Counted from the first letter of the stretch, positions 1 through 9,037 are shown. The stretch: DNA of 64,000 nt from Burkholderiales bacterium PBB1 (GCA_002255905.1 NKIN01000002.1:62001-126000); one strand, 5' to 3'. Translations and numbers: made by a program. The notes: generated by a model from the letters alone, not told the origin.

Positions 1-34
1 GGCCGAGGGGAAGTTGCTGCAGGATGGTGGACAT
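1..34 (-). CDS. argG: Argininosuccinate synthase, N-terminal 11 codons (partial)
   Basis: The complement of the first 34 bases opens with ATG and reads MSTILQQLPLG, which matches the usual N-terminus of bacterial argininosuccinate synthase just before its ATP-binding SGGLDTS region. The enzyme joins citrulline and aspartate in arginine synthesis. Only 11 residues are visible and the rest lies left of the window, so the call depends on recognising this short start. Confidence 0.45.
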   Translation of the reverse strand, partial: MSTILQQLPLG

Positions 35-107
35 GGTCTGAAAAGCGGTGAGTGAAGCGGCTGCGCGGTACGGGCCGTGGGTGAGGGAACGACCCGTGCG
101 CCGGTCG

Positions 108-650
108 CTATTCTCGCCGCTGTCCACCCGGCTCGCCGGTGCGCAGTCGGCGCAACGTCATCTGCAGCAGCCGGGCATCCGAGCTGGCGCGGTGGCGCCG
201 CAGGTTCAACTCACGGGCCACCTGGTCCTTGATCTGGTGCCAGCAGGCGGCGTCACTGTCGCTGAGCAGCGCGCGCAGGTTCTCGATGTGGAATGCGGGG
301 GACAGATCGGCCGCATCGAACAACGCCCCTATCCAGCTGTAGTCGTTCGCCCAGCCATCGGTGTAGACCGTCTGCCCGCGCAGGACCTGGTTCAGGTGTC
401 GCGCGATCTCGAGCGCCGGTCGGCCGTGCAGCAGCACGGCGTCGCGCGAGATGCCATGCAGCCGCTGGGCTTCGGCGTCCCAGTGCGTCCAGGCCGCTTC
501 CGGGCGCACCAGCGTGCAGTAACCGCCACCATCGGGCAGCACGTAGCCGATCTCGATCGGGTAGCTGTCGCGGCCAAAGCCCGAGGCCTCGATGTCGAGC
601 ACCGCCGGCAGTGCCGTCGGGGTGAAGGATGCAGCGAGGGCGGTGACCAT
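108..650 (-). CDS. DnaQ-like 3'-5' exonuclease family protein
   Basis: This 180-residue protein has the three exonuclease motifs of the DEDDh type: DIEASGFG near residues 19-26 (ExoI), DGWANDYSWI near the middle (ExoII) and H-R-A-S-S-D near the end (ExoIII). It is a stand-alone nuclease domain without polymerase or helicase parts. The ATG at 650 is preferred because the open frame upstream runs through the peptidase gene and has no family similarity. Its substrate cannot be told; DNA or RNA end trimming is inferred from the family. Confidence 0.75.
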   Translation of the reverse strand: MVTALAASFTPTALPAVLDIEASGFGRDSYPIEIGYVLPDGGGYCTLVRPEAAWTHWDAEAQRLHGISRDAVLLHGRPALEIARHLNQVLRGQTVYTDGWANDYSWIGALFDAADLSPAFHIENLRALLSDSDAACWHQIKDQVARELNLRRHRASSDARLLQMTLRRLRTGEPGGQRRE

Positions 651-684
651 GGGGTGAGGCCAAGCACGGAACGTGACAGGGGGC

Positions 685-2772
685 TCAGTCTGCCGCACCG
701 AGCTGGCGCCACAGGTAGGCGAATTCCAGTGCCTGCAGGTGCGCGCGCTGGGCGTTGTCAGCCGCGCCGCCGTGACCGCCTTCGATGTTTTCGTAGTAGA
801 GCAGCGCATGCCCCTGCTCGCGCATGCGCGCGGCCATCTTGCGGGCATGGGCCGGGTGCACCCGGTCGTCGCGGGTCGAGGTGGTGAACAGCACCTCGGG
901 ATAGACCTTGTCGGCAGCGACGTTCTGGTACGGGCTGTAGCGCGCGATGTGCGCCCAGTCTTGCGGCAGCTCCGGGTTGCCGAACTCGGCCATCCACGAG
1001 GCGCCGGCCAGCAGCGTGTGGTAGCGCCGCATGTCGAGCAGCGGGACCTGGCAGACCACGGCGTTGAACAGCTCGGGCCGCTGGGTGAAGACTGCACCCA
1101 CCAGCAGCCCGCCATTGCTGCCGCCCATGATGCCCAGGTGTGGGGGGCTGGTGATCCCTGCAGCGATCAGGTCTTCGGCCACCGCGATGAAGTCGTCGTA
1201 GCTGCGCTGCTTGTGCTCGCGGATGGCAGCCTGGTGCCATGCCGGCCCGAACTCGCCGCCGCCGCGGATGTTGGCGACCACCAGCATGCCGCCGCGCTCG
1301 AACCAGGCGCGACCGTGGCCCGCCGGATACCACGGGTTCAGCGCGATCTCGAAGCCGCCGTAGCCGTACAGCAGCGTCGGGTTGCGGCCATCGGCCTTCG
1401 CGCCGCGCGGCCAGACGATGAAGTAAGGCACGCGGGTGCCATCGGGTGACGTCGCGAAGCGCTGCTCGGTGCGCAGACCGGTGGTGTCGAACAGGGCCGG
1501 GCGTGCCTTCAGCCGTTCGAGCGGGGGTGCGGTGGGCGACCCATCTGCTGGGGTCTGGCCGAGGAACAGCGAATCCGGCGTCAGGAAATCGGTGTAGCCC
1601 AACAGATAGCTCTCGGCCAGCGGGTCGTCCGTGCGCATCGGGTCGTGCAGGCTGCGCACGCTCAAGGTGCCGGGGTGGGGCGCATCGATCACGCGCGGCT
1701 CGAAGCCACTGGGCGTGCGCCGCCACAGCGCCAGGCGGCTGGCGACGTTGTCCAGCACGTTGATGATCAGGTGCTCGCGCGTCGGCGTGTAGCCGGCGAG
1801 CGAGCAGGTCGCCGTCGGCGTGAAAAGTACCGTGAAGCGACGCTCCCCTGCCAGGTACGCCTGTGCGTCGGCGGCCAGCAGTGCGCCGCTCGCGCAGGTG
1901 GCGCCTGCCACCGTCCAGTCGCTGCGCAGCTCGATCAGCAGCGTGTCGGCGGCGCTGCCGGCGTGGTTCCAGAAACTGAACGACGCGTCGCTCGGCAGGT
2001 CGATGCGCACGAGCGCCTCGCCTTGCAGCAGGAAGTGCTGCTGGTGATAGAAATCGAGCGAGCGGCTGAAGACCGTGCGCTCGTGGCCAGGCGTCAGGTC
2101 GACCGAGACGCTCACCGACACATCGGTCGCCTCGCCTTCGAAGACCGTGACGGCCGTGGACAGCGGCGTGCCGCGCGTCCAGCGCTGCACGAGGCGCGGG
2201 TAACCGGAGTCGGTCAGGCTGCCGGGGCCGACATCGGTGCCGACGTACAGCGTGTTCTCATCGATCCAGGTGACCGACGATTTCGCCTCGGGCAGCGTGA
2301 AGCCATCCTCGACGAATTGCTTGGTGGCGGTGTCGAACTCGCGCACCACCGCCGCGTCGGCGCCGCCGCGTGACAGCAAAACCAGACAGCGATGCGGCGC
2401 AGTGTCCAGCGCATCGGCACCTGCCCAGACCCAGTTCTCGCCTTCGGCCGCGGCGAGCGCGTCGATGTCGAGCACCGTCTCCCAGCTCGGAGTCGGTTGT
2501 CGGTACTCCGCCAGCGTGGCGCGGCGCCACAGACCGCGCGGGTGGGTGTCGTCGCGCCACAGGTTGTAGAAGTGATCGCCCCGACGCGTGATCTGCGGGA
2601 TGCGCTCCTTCGAATTCAGCACACCCAGCAGTTGCTCGCGGATCGGTGCGTACTCGGGCCGTGCGGTCAGCACGCCCTCGCTCTCGGCATTGCGTTCGCG
2701 CACCCAGGCCAACGCCCGCTCGCCCTGCACCTCTTCCAGCCAGCGGTACGGATCCTCGTCTGTCGAGCTCAT
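685..2772 (-). CDS. Prolyl oligopeptidase family serine peptidase (S9)
   Basis: A 695-residue prolyl oligopeptidase-type enzyme. The N-terminal two thirds is the beta-propeller region (it opens DPYRWLEE, typical of S9A) and the C-terminal third is an alpha/beta hydrolase. The catalytic serine is in GGSNGG (about residue 552), the aspartate in STRDDRVHP (about 635) and the histidine in EGGHGG (about 667). No signal peptide is seen, so it should be cytoplasmic and cut short proline-containing peptides. The ATG at 2772 overlaps the stop of the upstream GNAT gene (ATGA), so the two are probably translationally coupled. Confidence 0.93.
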   Translation of the reverse strand: MSSTDEDPYRWLEEVQGERALAWVRERNAESEGVLTARPEYAPIREQLLGVLNSKERIPQITRRGDHFYNLWRDDTHPRGLWRRATLAEYRQPTPSWETVLDIDALAAAEGENWVWAGADALDTAPHRCLVLLSRGGADAAVVREFDTATKQFVEDGFTLPEAKSSVTWIDENTLYVGTDVGPGSLTDSGYPRLVQRWTRGTPLSTAVTVFEGEATDVSVSVSVDLTPGHERTVFSRSLDFYHQQHFLLQGEALVRIDLPSDASFSFWNHAGSAADTLLIELRSDWTVAGATCASGALLAADAQAYLAGERRFTVLFTPTATCSLAGYTPTREHLIINVLDNVASRLALWRRTPSGFEPRVIDAPHPGTLSVRSLHDPMRTDDPLAESYLLGYTDFLTPDSLFLGQTPADGSPTAPPLERLKARPALFDTTGLRTEQRFATSPDGTRVPYFIVWPRGAKADGRNPTLLYGYGGFEIALNPWYPAGHGRAWFERGGMLVVANIRGGGEFGPAWHQAAIREHKQRSYDDFIAVAEDLIAAGITSPPHLGIMGGSNGGLLVGAVFTQRPELFNAVVCQVPLLDMRRYHTLLAGASWMAEFGNPELPQDWAHIARYSPYQNVAADKVYPEVLFTTSTRDDRVHPAHARKMAARMREQGHALLYYENIEGGHGGAADNAQRAHLQALEFAYLWRQLGAAD

Positions 2773-3083
2773 GCGCGCAGGTCCTGGGTGTCTGCATGCC
2801 GCTGCATGTAGACCCGCACGTAGGAGCACAGGGGGTTGATCTTGAGGCCGTGCTCGCGCGCATGAGCGAGCGCGGCACGCACCAACGCCGCTGCGATGCC
2901 GCGGCCTTCGAGCGCGGGCGGCACCTCGGTGTGGTCGATGTGCATCACGCTGCCGATCAGGCGGTAGTCGATGACGCAGCGCAGGCCGTCCACCAGGCAC
3001 TCGAAGCATGACCTCTCCGGGTCATGGCGGATGTCGAGGTCGGTGGCGCGGAGGTGGGGGCGGGGGGTTGTCATCCAACCCAT
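2769..3083 (-). CDS. Small GNAT-like N-acetyltransferase
   Basis: A 104-residue protein with a compact acetyltransferase core. It contains the acetyl-CoA loop pattern E-G-R-G-I-A-A-A-L-V, followed by NPLCSYVRVYM as in the YjdJ-like single-domain GNAT group. These proteins are about 90-100 residues long, which fits. An in-frame ATG at 3074 is an alternative start. The stop overlaps the peptidase start by four bases. The substrate is unknown. Confidence 0.8.
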   Translation of the reverse strand: MGWMTTPRPHLRATDLDIRHDPERSCFECLVDGLRCVIDYRLIGSVMHIDHTEVPPALEGRGIAAALVRAALAHAREHGLKINPLCSYVRVYMQRHADTQDLRA

Positions 3084-3102
3084 TCTGGCCCCGATCGGTG
3101 GA

Positions 3103-3654
3103 TCAGGGATTCAACCGGATCGGCCGCAGCTCGACCGAGCGCTCGCCCTCGCCGATCCAGACCACGCCGTCTTGCACCGTCACCTGCAACTGCATCGTGC
3201 GTTGCGCCAGTGCGGCAAGCGCCTGGCTTTGGTCGGCCTCGACCTGCCACACCGCGACGTTGCGTGCGCGGGTGATGCGTGTCTCCAGTCCTTTCCACCA
3301 CACCGGCGTGCTGTGGCTGAAGCTGATCACTGTGACCCGCTCGGCACGCGGAGCGGCCTTCATGATGCGTCGCTCGTCGGGCTGGCCGACGTCGATCCAG
3401 TGCACGATCTGGCCAGTCAGGTCCTTGTGCCACAGGTCGGGCTCGTCGGTGTCCCACAGGCTCTTGGCCAGCTCGAGCGTGCCATGGCGCGCATCGGCCG
3501 GCACGTTCAGTGCGTAGGCCAGCACACGAATCATCATCCGCTCGTCGGTTTCCGATGGGTGGCGCGCGATGGTGAGTGCATGTTCGCCATAGACATGGCG
3601 GTCCATGTCACTCAACTGCAGGCTGGCTTTGTGGATGGTGGCCTTCAATGCCAT
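3103..3654 (-). CDS. yaeQ: YaeQ family protein
   Basis: A 183-residue protein starting MALKATIHKASLQLSDMDRHVY, the hallmark of YaeQ, whose usual length is about 180 residues. The ATG at 3654 was chosen over an upstream start at 3735 on family length and N-terminal match. YaeQ folds like a PD-(D/E)XK nuclease and has been linked to suppression of haemolysin/RfaH defects, but its activity is not settled. It is transcribed alone, facing away from the next gene. Confidence 0.9.
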   Translation of the reverse strand: MALKATIHKASLQLSDMDRHVYGEHALTIARHPSETDERMMIRVLAYALNVPADARHGTLELAKSLWDTDEPDLWHKDLTGQIVHWIDVGQPDERRIMKAAPRAERVTVISFSHSTPVWWKGLETRITRARNVAVWQVEADQSQALAALAQRTMQLQVTVQDGVVWIGEGERSVELRPIRLNP

Positions 3655-3761
3655 GGATGCGTCCGGTTCTGGCGCGCAGGATTGCAGCGCAGCCGATGAT
3701 TCTCCGCCACGCATGACAATCCAGGGCTGATGCAACCTTGCAGCGCACAGCGCACGACACC

Positions 3762-4049
3762 ATGAGCATGAAGAAGACCGATCTGGTCAAGCACCTGGCC
3801 AAGAAGATCGACGGACAGATGAAGGTGGCGCCGGTCCCCGGCCGTTTCGGGCAGGCCGCGGCCGCCGTGGTCGATAAGCGCGAGCAGCGCAGGCTCGATG
3901 CGCAGGCGGGGCTGCTGCCGTTTGCCTGCAAGCTGCCGGCTGAACTGGTGAGGCAGCTGCACGACCGCGCGGTCGGTCATGAGGGGGGCCTCAATGCGCT
4001 GATTGCCGAGTTGCTGGGCCAGTCTCTGCAGAAAGACGCCAACAACTAG
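3762..4049 (+). CDS. Conserved hypothetical protein
   Basis: A 95-residue basic protein beginning MSMKKTDLVKHLAKKIDGQMK. There is no signal peptide or membrane segment; the N-terminal quarter is lysine-rich and helical, and the C-terminus ends in a short amphipathic helix (LIAELLGQSL). I do not recognise a characterised family. The ATG at 3762 is preferred to that at 3738 because the upstream residues look non-coding. It converges on the cold-shock gene and shares the terminator between them. Confidence 0.65.
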   Translation: MSMKKTDLVKHLAKKIDGQMKVAPVPGRFGQAAAAVVDKREQRRLDAQAGLLPFACKLPAELVRQLHDRAVGHEGGLNALIAELLGQSLQKDANN

Positions 4050-4063
4050 GGTGGCGCGGGCAT

Positions 4064-4089
4064 AAAAAAACGCGGCCGAAGCCGCGTTT
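4064..4089 (-). terminator. Rho-independent terminator of the cold-shock gene
   Basis: An 8-bp perfect stem (AACGCGGC / GCCGCGTT) with a CGAA tetraloop at 4069-4088 is followed on the minus strand by a run of seven T. It lies 24 bp after the cold-shock stop codon. For the convergent plus-strand gene the T-run on the far side is weaker, so it acts mainly on the minus strand. Confidence 0.85.
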
Positions 4090-4112
4090 CGAAAGCTGAT
4101 GTCGCGGCGCTT

Positions 4113-4322
4113 TTACAGCACGCGAATGTTGGCAGCTTGCAGGCCCTTCTGGCCTTGCTTGACTTCAAATTCGACCTTCTGGTTTTCAACCAGGGTCTTG
4201 AAGCCGGTGCCGGTGATGTCACGGAAGTGGGCGAAGAGGTCAGCACCACCCGCGTCTTGAGCGATGAAGCCGTAGCCCTTGCTCTCGTTGAACCACTTCA
4301 CGGTACCTGTTTGCGTCGTCAT
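4113..4322 (-). CDS. Cold-shock protein, CspA family
   Basis: A 69-residue single cold-shock domain ([20 protein letters not shown]), with the RNP1 motif KGYGFI and an RNP2-like stretch DLFAHF. Such proteins melt RNA secondary structure and act as RNA chaperones or antiterminators. The start codon follows an AGGAAA ribosome site. The long leader upstream (over 100 nt, with a hairpin) suggests post-transcriptional control as in other csp genes. Which csp paralogue it is cannot be told. Confidence 0.95.
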   Translation of the reverse strand: MTTQTGTVKWFNESKGYGFIAQDAGGADLFAHFRDITGTGFKTLVENQKVEFEVKQGQKGLQAANIRVL

Positions 4323-4476
4323 GGACGGTTTCCTATCAAATAACAAAATGATGCGACTGCACATGCAACCGCATGCAGAGACACTCAAGATCAACTGGGG
4401 ATTTCTTGCGATCCCGCTTCAGAACAGAAGCAGGTGGATGATCACTAGCAACCACGGTCTTGCGCATACCTGTCAA
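4323..4476 (-). promoter_or_regulatory. Promoter and long 5' leader of the cold-shock gene
   Basis: On the minus strand a perfect -35 hexamer TTGACA lies at 4476-4471. The -10 is poorly defined (TTGCTA with a 19-bp spacer is the best candidate). Transcription from there would give a leader of roughly 110-120 nt. The leader holds an imperfect hairpin at 4357-4378 (CTGCATGC ... GCATGTGCAG). Long structured leaders are typical of cold-inducible csp genes; the function here is inferred. Confidence 0.4.
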
Positions 4477-4604
4477 CCTAATGTACCCCATTGCGAAGAC
4501 GGGCGCATGCGTGTTTTCGGAGGTTGTGCGTCGATGACACAGAATCACGGCCGCTTGATTCCCATCACCTGCGCCACCGCTGCGTGGCTTCAGACTGCCG
4601 CTGG

Positions 4605-4868
4605 ATGAACCTGATCGATTTCGAATTGCGCGGTGAGCACATCACGCTCGATGCCTTGCTCAAGGCCACCGGTGTGTCGCCGAGTGGTGGTGCTGCCAAG
4701 GCCCTGGTGGCCGCCGGTGGGGTGCAGGTCGACGGCCGGGACGAGCTGCGCAAGACCTGCAAGATCAGGGCGGGCCAGGTGGTGGCGGTGACGGGTTGCC
4801 GCATCCGGGTCGCAGCACCTTCGGCGTCTGCGCCGAATGCGGCGGCCGATGCGCAGATGCTGCCGTGA
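4605..4868 (+). CDS. S4 domain RNA-binding protein (YbcJ-like)
   Basis: An 87-residue protein made almost entirely of one S4 RNA-binding fold: FELRGEHITLDALLKATGV, then SGGAAKALVAAGGVQVDG and the closing strand AGQVVAV. It resembles the small YbcJ/RqcP-like proteins, which probably bind structured RNA or ribosomes. An alanine-rich tail follows the domain. Its stop codon overlaps the start of the dioxygenase gene (TGATG at 4866-4870), which suggests co-translation. Confidence 0.85.
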   Translation: MNLIDFELRGEHITLDALLKATGVSPSGGAAKALVAAGGVQVDGRDELRKTCKIRAGQVVAVTGCRIRVAAPSASAPNAAADAQMLP

Positions 4869-5614
4869 TGACCCCCGCGCCGCCGTCGATTGCTGCAGAC
4901 GCACTGCCGCAGGCGCTGGTCGAGCAGGGCCATGCCGTGCTGGCTCCGGCGGCTTTTCGCATGCTCGTCGGCCTTGACGCCGCATCGCTGACCGCGCTGG
5001 TGCCGAGCTGGTCCGACCTGCCGCCTGACGCGTTCTTGCGCGATGGTGGCCGTTACCGGAGGCGACGGCACTCGTGCTTCATCGTCGATGGGGCGACGGT
5101 GCAGCGCGTGGCGCACCGCCCGCATTGGCAACCACTCGAATACAACGCGCTGCACGGCGGCCTGGAACGCAGGTTCGAGCCGATGAGCCTGGACATCACC
5201 GCGCTGCCCGCGTGGGCGGCGGTGCTGCGTGGGCTCGCCGCGGTGTGCTCGCAGATCAAGGGCGCGCAGCCCTGGTTCATCGAAGCGCACCAGTTCCGCA
5301 TCGACACCACCGATGGCATCGGCCGGCCGACGCCCGAAGGCGCGCACCGCGATGGGGTGGATTTCGTCGTCGTCGTGTTGGTCGATCGGCGCGGCGTGAA
5401 AGGTGGCGAGACGCGTGTGTTCGACGCCGACGGACCCACCGGCATCCGCTTCACGATGACCGAGCCGTGGACGCTGCTGATGCTGGACGACGCGCGCGTG
5501 ATCCACGAGACCACGCCGATCCAGCCCCTGGAGCCCGGTCGGCCGGACGGCCACCGCGACACGCTGGTGCTGACTTTCAGGCGCGGTGCGTTCCAAGGGC
5601 CGGGCAACGCCTGA
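4868..5614 (+). CDS. 2-oxoglutarate/Fe(II) dioxygenase family protein
   Basis: A 248-residue protein of the 2OG-Fe dioxygenase family that includes bacterial L-isoleucine 4-dioxygenase. The iron triad is visible as H-R-D in EGAHRDGVDF (about residues 160-168) and the distal histidine in IHETTPIQP, followed by an arginine in the last strand likely to hold 2-oxoglutarate. Related enzymes hydroxylate free amino acids, but the substrate here cannot be read. The ATG overlaps the upstream stop. Confidence 0.82.
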   Translation: MTPAPPSIAADALPQALVEQGHAVLAPAAFRMLVGLDAASLTALVPSWSDLPPDAFLRDGGRYRRRRHSCFIVDGATVQRVAHRPHWQPLEYNALHGGLERRFEPMSLDITALPAWAAVLRGLAAVCSQIKGAQPWFIEAHQFRIDTTDGIGRPTPEGAHRDGVDFVVVVLVDRRGVKGGETRVFDADGPTGIRFTMTEPWTLLMLDDARVIHETTPIQPLEPGRPDGHRDTLVLTFRRGAFQGPGNA

Positions 5615-5633
5615 CGCTGCCACGGCGCTCGGC

Positions 5634-6413
5634 TCAGACGAGCCGGATGTCGGCCACCGGCTGGCTGCCGAAATCGTCTCGCGCCAGATAGGCAAGAACA
5701 CGGCGGGCGGTGTCTGCGGCACTCACCAGCAGGCCTTGCGCATGCTGCTGCTCGAAGTAGGCCCGGCTCGGAAAACCCGCCGTGTCGGCTGTGCGCAACT
5801 GCGCCTGCATGTCGGTGTCGATCACGCCTGGCGCCAGCGACACGATGCGTGCTGCGCGACGTTTGTCGCCTGCCATTTCGGCGCGGTGCGCTTCGTCGAG
5901 CGCCACCACGCGCGAGTAGTGGTCCATGCCGGCCTTCGCAGCGCCGTAGATGGCGCTGCCCGCCATCGCGCGCCGTCCCAGCCCCGAGGACACGTTAAGC
6001 ACGCGGCGGTCGGCGCGCCAGATGCGTGTTGCACGCAGGAACGCAGCGGTCAGCAGGATGGTGGCTTCCAGCCCGACGCGCAGCGCGCTGGAGAGTTCCG
6101 CTGAGGTGCAGCCATCCGAAGGGCCCGGGGTGGCGATCACGCCGGCGTTGTTGATCAGCACTGCGTTGTCGAAGCGCTGTGCGTCGAAGGTGCGCAGCCA
6201 CGCCTCGACCTCGTCGGTCACGGCAACGCTGTGGGCGAGGTCGCGTGGCCATTCCTCGAGTGCTGCCTGGGCGGCCGTCGCGCACGCAGCCAGCGTCGGA
6301 TGTCGGCCGCGCGACAGGCACAGCATCACCGTGTCGGCGTTCAGCAGCTGTTCGGCCATCGCTGCGCCCAGGCCGCGCGAGGCGCCGGTGAGGATGACGA
6401 GGCGTTGGGGCAT
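5634..6413 (-). CDS. Short-chain dehydrogenase/reductase (SDR)
   Basis: A 259-residue classical SDR. It has the nucleotide-binding TGASRGLG at residues 9-16, NNAGV in the middle, a catalytic serine in NVSSGLG and the Y-x-x-x-K pair in YGAAKAG. The tail LAPGVIDTDMQ is also typical. The overall pattern resembles the sepiapterin reductase/YhdF-type branch. The ATG at 6413 places the Rossmann strand at the N-terminus as usual. The substrate is unknown. Confidence 0.9.
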   Translation of the reverse strand: MPQRLVILTGASRGLGAAMAEQLLNADTVMLCLSRGRHPTLAACATAAQAALEEWPRDLAHSVAVTDEVEAWLRTFDAQRFDNAVLINNAGVIATPGPSDGCTSAELSSALRVGLEATILLTAAFLRATRIWRADRRVLNVSSGLGRRAMAGSAIYGAAKAGMDHYSRVVALDEAHRAEMAGDKRRAARIVSLAPGVIDTDMQAQLRTADTAGFPSRAYFEQQHAQGLLVSAADTARRVLAYLARDDFGSQPVADIRLV

Positions 6414-6464
6414 GGTCTGGCTCCGGAGTGGCAATGTCGTCGAATTCTGGCGCCGCCGCGGCCC

Positions 6465-7136
6465 TCAGAACGGCACGGCGCACGTCAACACCAGGGCTTG
6501 CGAGGTCACCGGATGCCGCAGTTCGAGCCGTGTGGCGTGCAGCATCAGCCGTGCGGCGGTGGGTGCATCGCGTGTTGCGTACAGCGTGTCGCCTGCGATC
6601 GGATGTCCGATCGCCAGCAAGTGCACCCGCAACTGGTGCGTCCGTCCGGTCAGCGGCTGCAAGGCCAGCCGTGTGGTGCCGGTGGCCACATCTCGGTGCA
6701 GTACGCGAAAGCGCGTCAGCGACGGTTTGCCCTGCAGCCGGTCCACCTTCTGCCGCGGGCGCTGCGGCCAGTCGGCGAGCAGCGGCAGGTCGATCTCGCC
6801 CGTGTCTTGCGTGACCAGGCCATGCACCACTGCCTCGTAGTGCTTGACCACCTCGCGCGACTCGAACATCACGCTGAGCGCGCGCTGCACCGCCGTGCCA
6901 CGTGCGAACAGCAGCAGGCCCGACGTTGCCATGTCGAGCCGGTGGACGGTCTGCGCATCGGCGAACTGCGCCTGCACCCGCGCCACGGCGCAGTCGGCCT
7001 TGTCGGCCCCGCGGCCAGGCACCGACAGCAGGCTGGCCGGCTTGTCGATGGCGACGAGGGCGTCGTCGGCATGAACGATCGTCACTGGCAGCAATGAAGG
7101 GCAACTCGGGGTGGCGGGCACGCTGCCATGATGCAT
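6465..7136 (-). CDS. RluA family pseudouridine synthase
   Basis: A 223-residue RNA pseudouridine synthase with the RluA signature H-R-L-D-M-A-T-S-G, whose aspartate is catalytic, followed by GRTHQLRVHL and GHPIAGDTLYA. There is no N-terminal S4 domain and the length matches the short RluA-type enzymes, which modify 23S rRNA and some tRNAs. The exact target uridine is inferred at best. It diverges from the ABC exporter gene. Confidence 0.9.
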   Translation of the reverse strand: MHHGSVPATPSCPSLLPVTIVHADDALVAIDKPASLLSVPGRGADKADCAVARVQAQFADAQTVHRLDMATSGLLLFARGTAVQRALSVMFESREVVKHYEAVVHGLVTQDTGEIDLPLLADWPQRPRQKVDRLQGKPSLTRFRVLHRDVATGTTRLALQPLTGRTHQLRVHLLAIGHPIAGDTLYATRDAPTAARLMLHATRLELRHPVTSQALVLTCAVPF

Positions 7137-7153
7137 CGGCTACGCTAGTGCCG

Positions 7154-9037
7154 ATGTTTTCTGCCTTCGAAAAACTCCTCGACCCCTACCCCAACGGGCA
7201 GCCCAGCCCGCCGCCGCGCGGACTGTTCCCGTTCGTCTGGGCCTGCATCGCCGGAGCGCGCGGCCTGGTGCTGGGCATGATCGTGCTGACGGCGTCGATC
7301 GGTGTGTTCGAGGCTTACCTGTTCAGCATGCTCGGCGATGTGGTCGACTGGCTGGGACGCGTGGAGCCATCGCAGCTGTGGGCACAGGAGCGTGGCCACC
7401 TGCTGCTGCTCGCGGCCATCCTGATGGGCAGCCCGCTGCTGATCGCGCTGCAGACATTGATCAAGCACCAGGCGTTGGCGGCCAACCTGCCGATGCGGCT
7501 GCGCTGGAATTTCCACCGACTGATGCTCGGCCAGAGCATGCAGTTCTATCAAGACGAGTTTGCCGGCCGCGTGGCCACCAAGGTGATGCAGACCGCGCTC
7601 GCCACGCGCGATGTGGTCATGATCACCTGCGACATCATGGTGTTCGTGGTGATCTATTTCGTCACCATCATCGCGCTGGTCGGGCGATTCGATGTGTGGC
7701 TGCTGCTGCCGTTTGTGGGTTGGCTCACGCTGTACGCACTGGCGATCTGGTACTTCGTCCCGCGCCTGGGCAAGGTCTCGAAGCTGCAGGCCGATGCACG
7801 CTCGCTGATGACCGGGCGCATCACCGATGCGTACACCAACATCGCCACCGTCAAGCTGTTTTCGCACGCCGGTCGCGAGTCGGGCTATGTGCGCTCGGCG
7901 ATGCAGGAGTTCATCGTCACGGTGCATCGGCAGATGCGACTGGTGAGCGGCTTCGAGGTGGTCAACCACTTGCTCAGCATGTTGCTGATTGCCAGCACCG
8001 CCGGCGCCACGCTGTGGCTGTGGACCCGCGGCGAACTGGGTGTGGGCGCGGTGGCCGCTGCCACCGCGATGGCCTTGCGTTTGAACGGCATCTCGCACTG
8101 GGTGATGTGGGAAATGGCCTCGCTGTTCGAGCACATCGGCACGGTGCAAGACGGCATGAACACCTTGTCGCGACCGCAGCGTGTCACCGACCGTGCGGAA
8201 GCCGTGCCCTTGCGGGTGACACAGGGCGACATCCGCTTCGACAACGTCCGCTTTGCCTACGGCGGCGAGACACCGGTGATCGATGGCTTGTCGCTGCACA
8301 TCCGACCGGGCGAGAAGATCGGACTGGTGGGTCGCTCGGGCGCAGGCAAGAGCACGATCGTCAACCTGCTGCTGCGCTTCTACGATGTGGAGTCGGGCCG
8401 CGTGCTGATCGACGGTCAGGAGGTGTCTGCCGTGACGCAGGACAGCCTGCGCGCGCAGGTCGGCATGGTCACGCAGGACACCTCGCTGCTGCACCGCTCG
8501 GTGCGCGACAACATCCTCTACGGCCGCCCAGAGGCCGGCGATGCCGAGATGGTCTCCGCTGCCCAGCGTGCCGAAGCGCACGACTTCATCGTGTCCCTGG
8601 CCGACCCGGCGGGCCGCACCGGCTACGACGCGCATGTGGGCGAGCGAGGGGTGAAGCTCAGCGGTGGTCAGCGCCAGCGCATCGCGATTGCCCGTGTGAT
8701 GCTCAAAGACGCGCCGATCCTGCTGCTCGATGAAGCCACCAGCGCGCTCGACAGCGAGGTCGAGGCGGCCATCCAGGCCAGCCTGTATCGATTGATGGAA
8801 GGCAAGACGGTGGTGGCCATCGCACACCGCCTGTCGACGATTGCCGCAATGGACCGGCTGATCGTGCTTGAACATGGACGCATCGTCGAGGAGGGCGATC
8901 ACCAGAGCTTGTTGTCGCAGGGCGGGCTGTATGCGCGGCTCTGGGCGCATCAGAGCGGGGGATTTCTCGGGCTGGATTCCGATGACGCCGTCGAGTCTGC
9001 GGAGGACGAGGCTCCGCAGCGCAAGACAGGCACCTGA
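7154..9037 (+). CDS. ABC transporter, fused permease and ATPase (exporter type)
   Basis: A 627-residue half-transporter. The N-terminal part holds about six membrane helices (for example around residues 35-55 and 150-185) and the C-terminal ATPase domain has Walker A GRSGAGKST, Q-loop VTQDTSLL, signature LSGGQRQR, Walker B ILLLDEATS and the switch histidine in AHRLST. This is the layout of MsbA/multidrug-type exporters, which work as homodimers in the inner membrane. The ATG at 7154 was chosen because the frame further upstream is antisense to the pseudouridine synthase. The substrate is not predictable. Confidence 0.93.
   Translation: MFSAFEKLLDPYPNGQPSPPPRGLFPFVWACIAGARGLVLGMIVLTASIGVFEAYLFSMLGDVVDWLGRVEPSQLWAQERGHLLLLAAILMGSPLLIALQTLIKHQALAANLPMRLRWNFHRLMLGQSMQFYQDEFAGRVATKVMQTALATRDVVMITCDIMVFVVIYFVTIIALVGRFDVWLLLPFVGWLTLYALAIWYFVPRLGKVSKLQADARSLMTGRITDAYTNIATVKLFSHAGRESGYVRSAMQEFIVTVHRQMRLVSGFEVVNHLLSMLLIASTAGATLWLWTRGELGVGAVAAATAMALRLNGISHWVMWEMASLFEHIGTVQDGMNTLSRPQRVTDRAEAVPLRVTQGDIRFDNVRFAYGGETPVIDGLSLHIRPGEKIGLVGRSGAGKSTIVNLLLRFYDVESGRVLIDGQEVSAVTQDSLRAQVGMVTQDTSLLHRSVRDNILYGRPEAGDAEMVSAAQRAEAHDFIVSLADPAGRTGYDAHVGERGVKLSGGQRQRIAIARVMLKDAPILLLDEATSALDSEVEAAIQASLYRLMEGKTVVAIAHRLSTIAAMDRLIVLEHGRIVEEGDHQSLLSQGGLYARLWAHQSGGFLGLDSDDAVESAEDEAPQRKTGT

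Noticed and set aside
4565-5722. Minus-strand open frame of 385 codons across the S4 and dioxygenase genes
   Set aside because: It covers two recognised plus-strand genes and reads as low-complexity shadow sequence.
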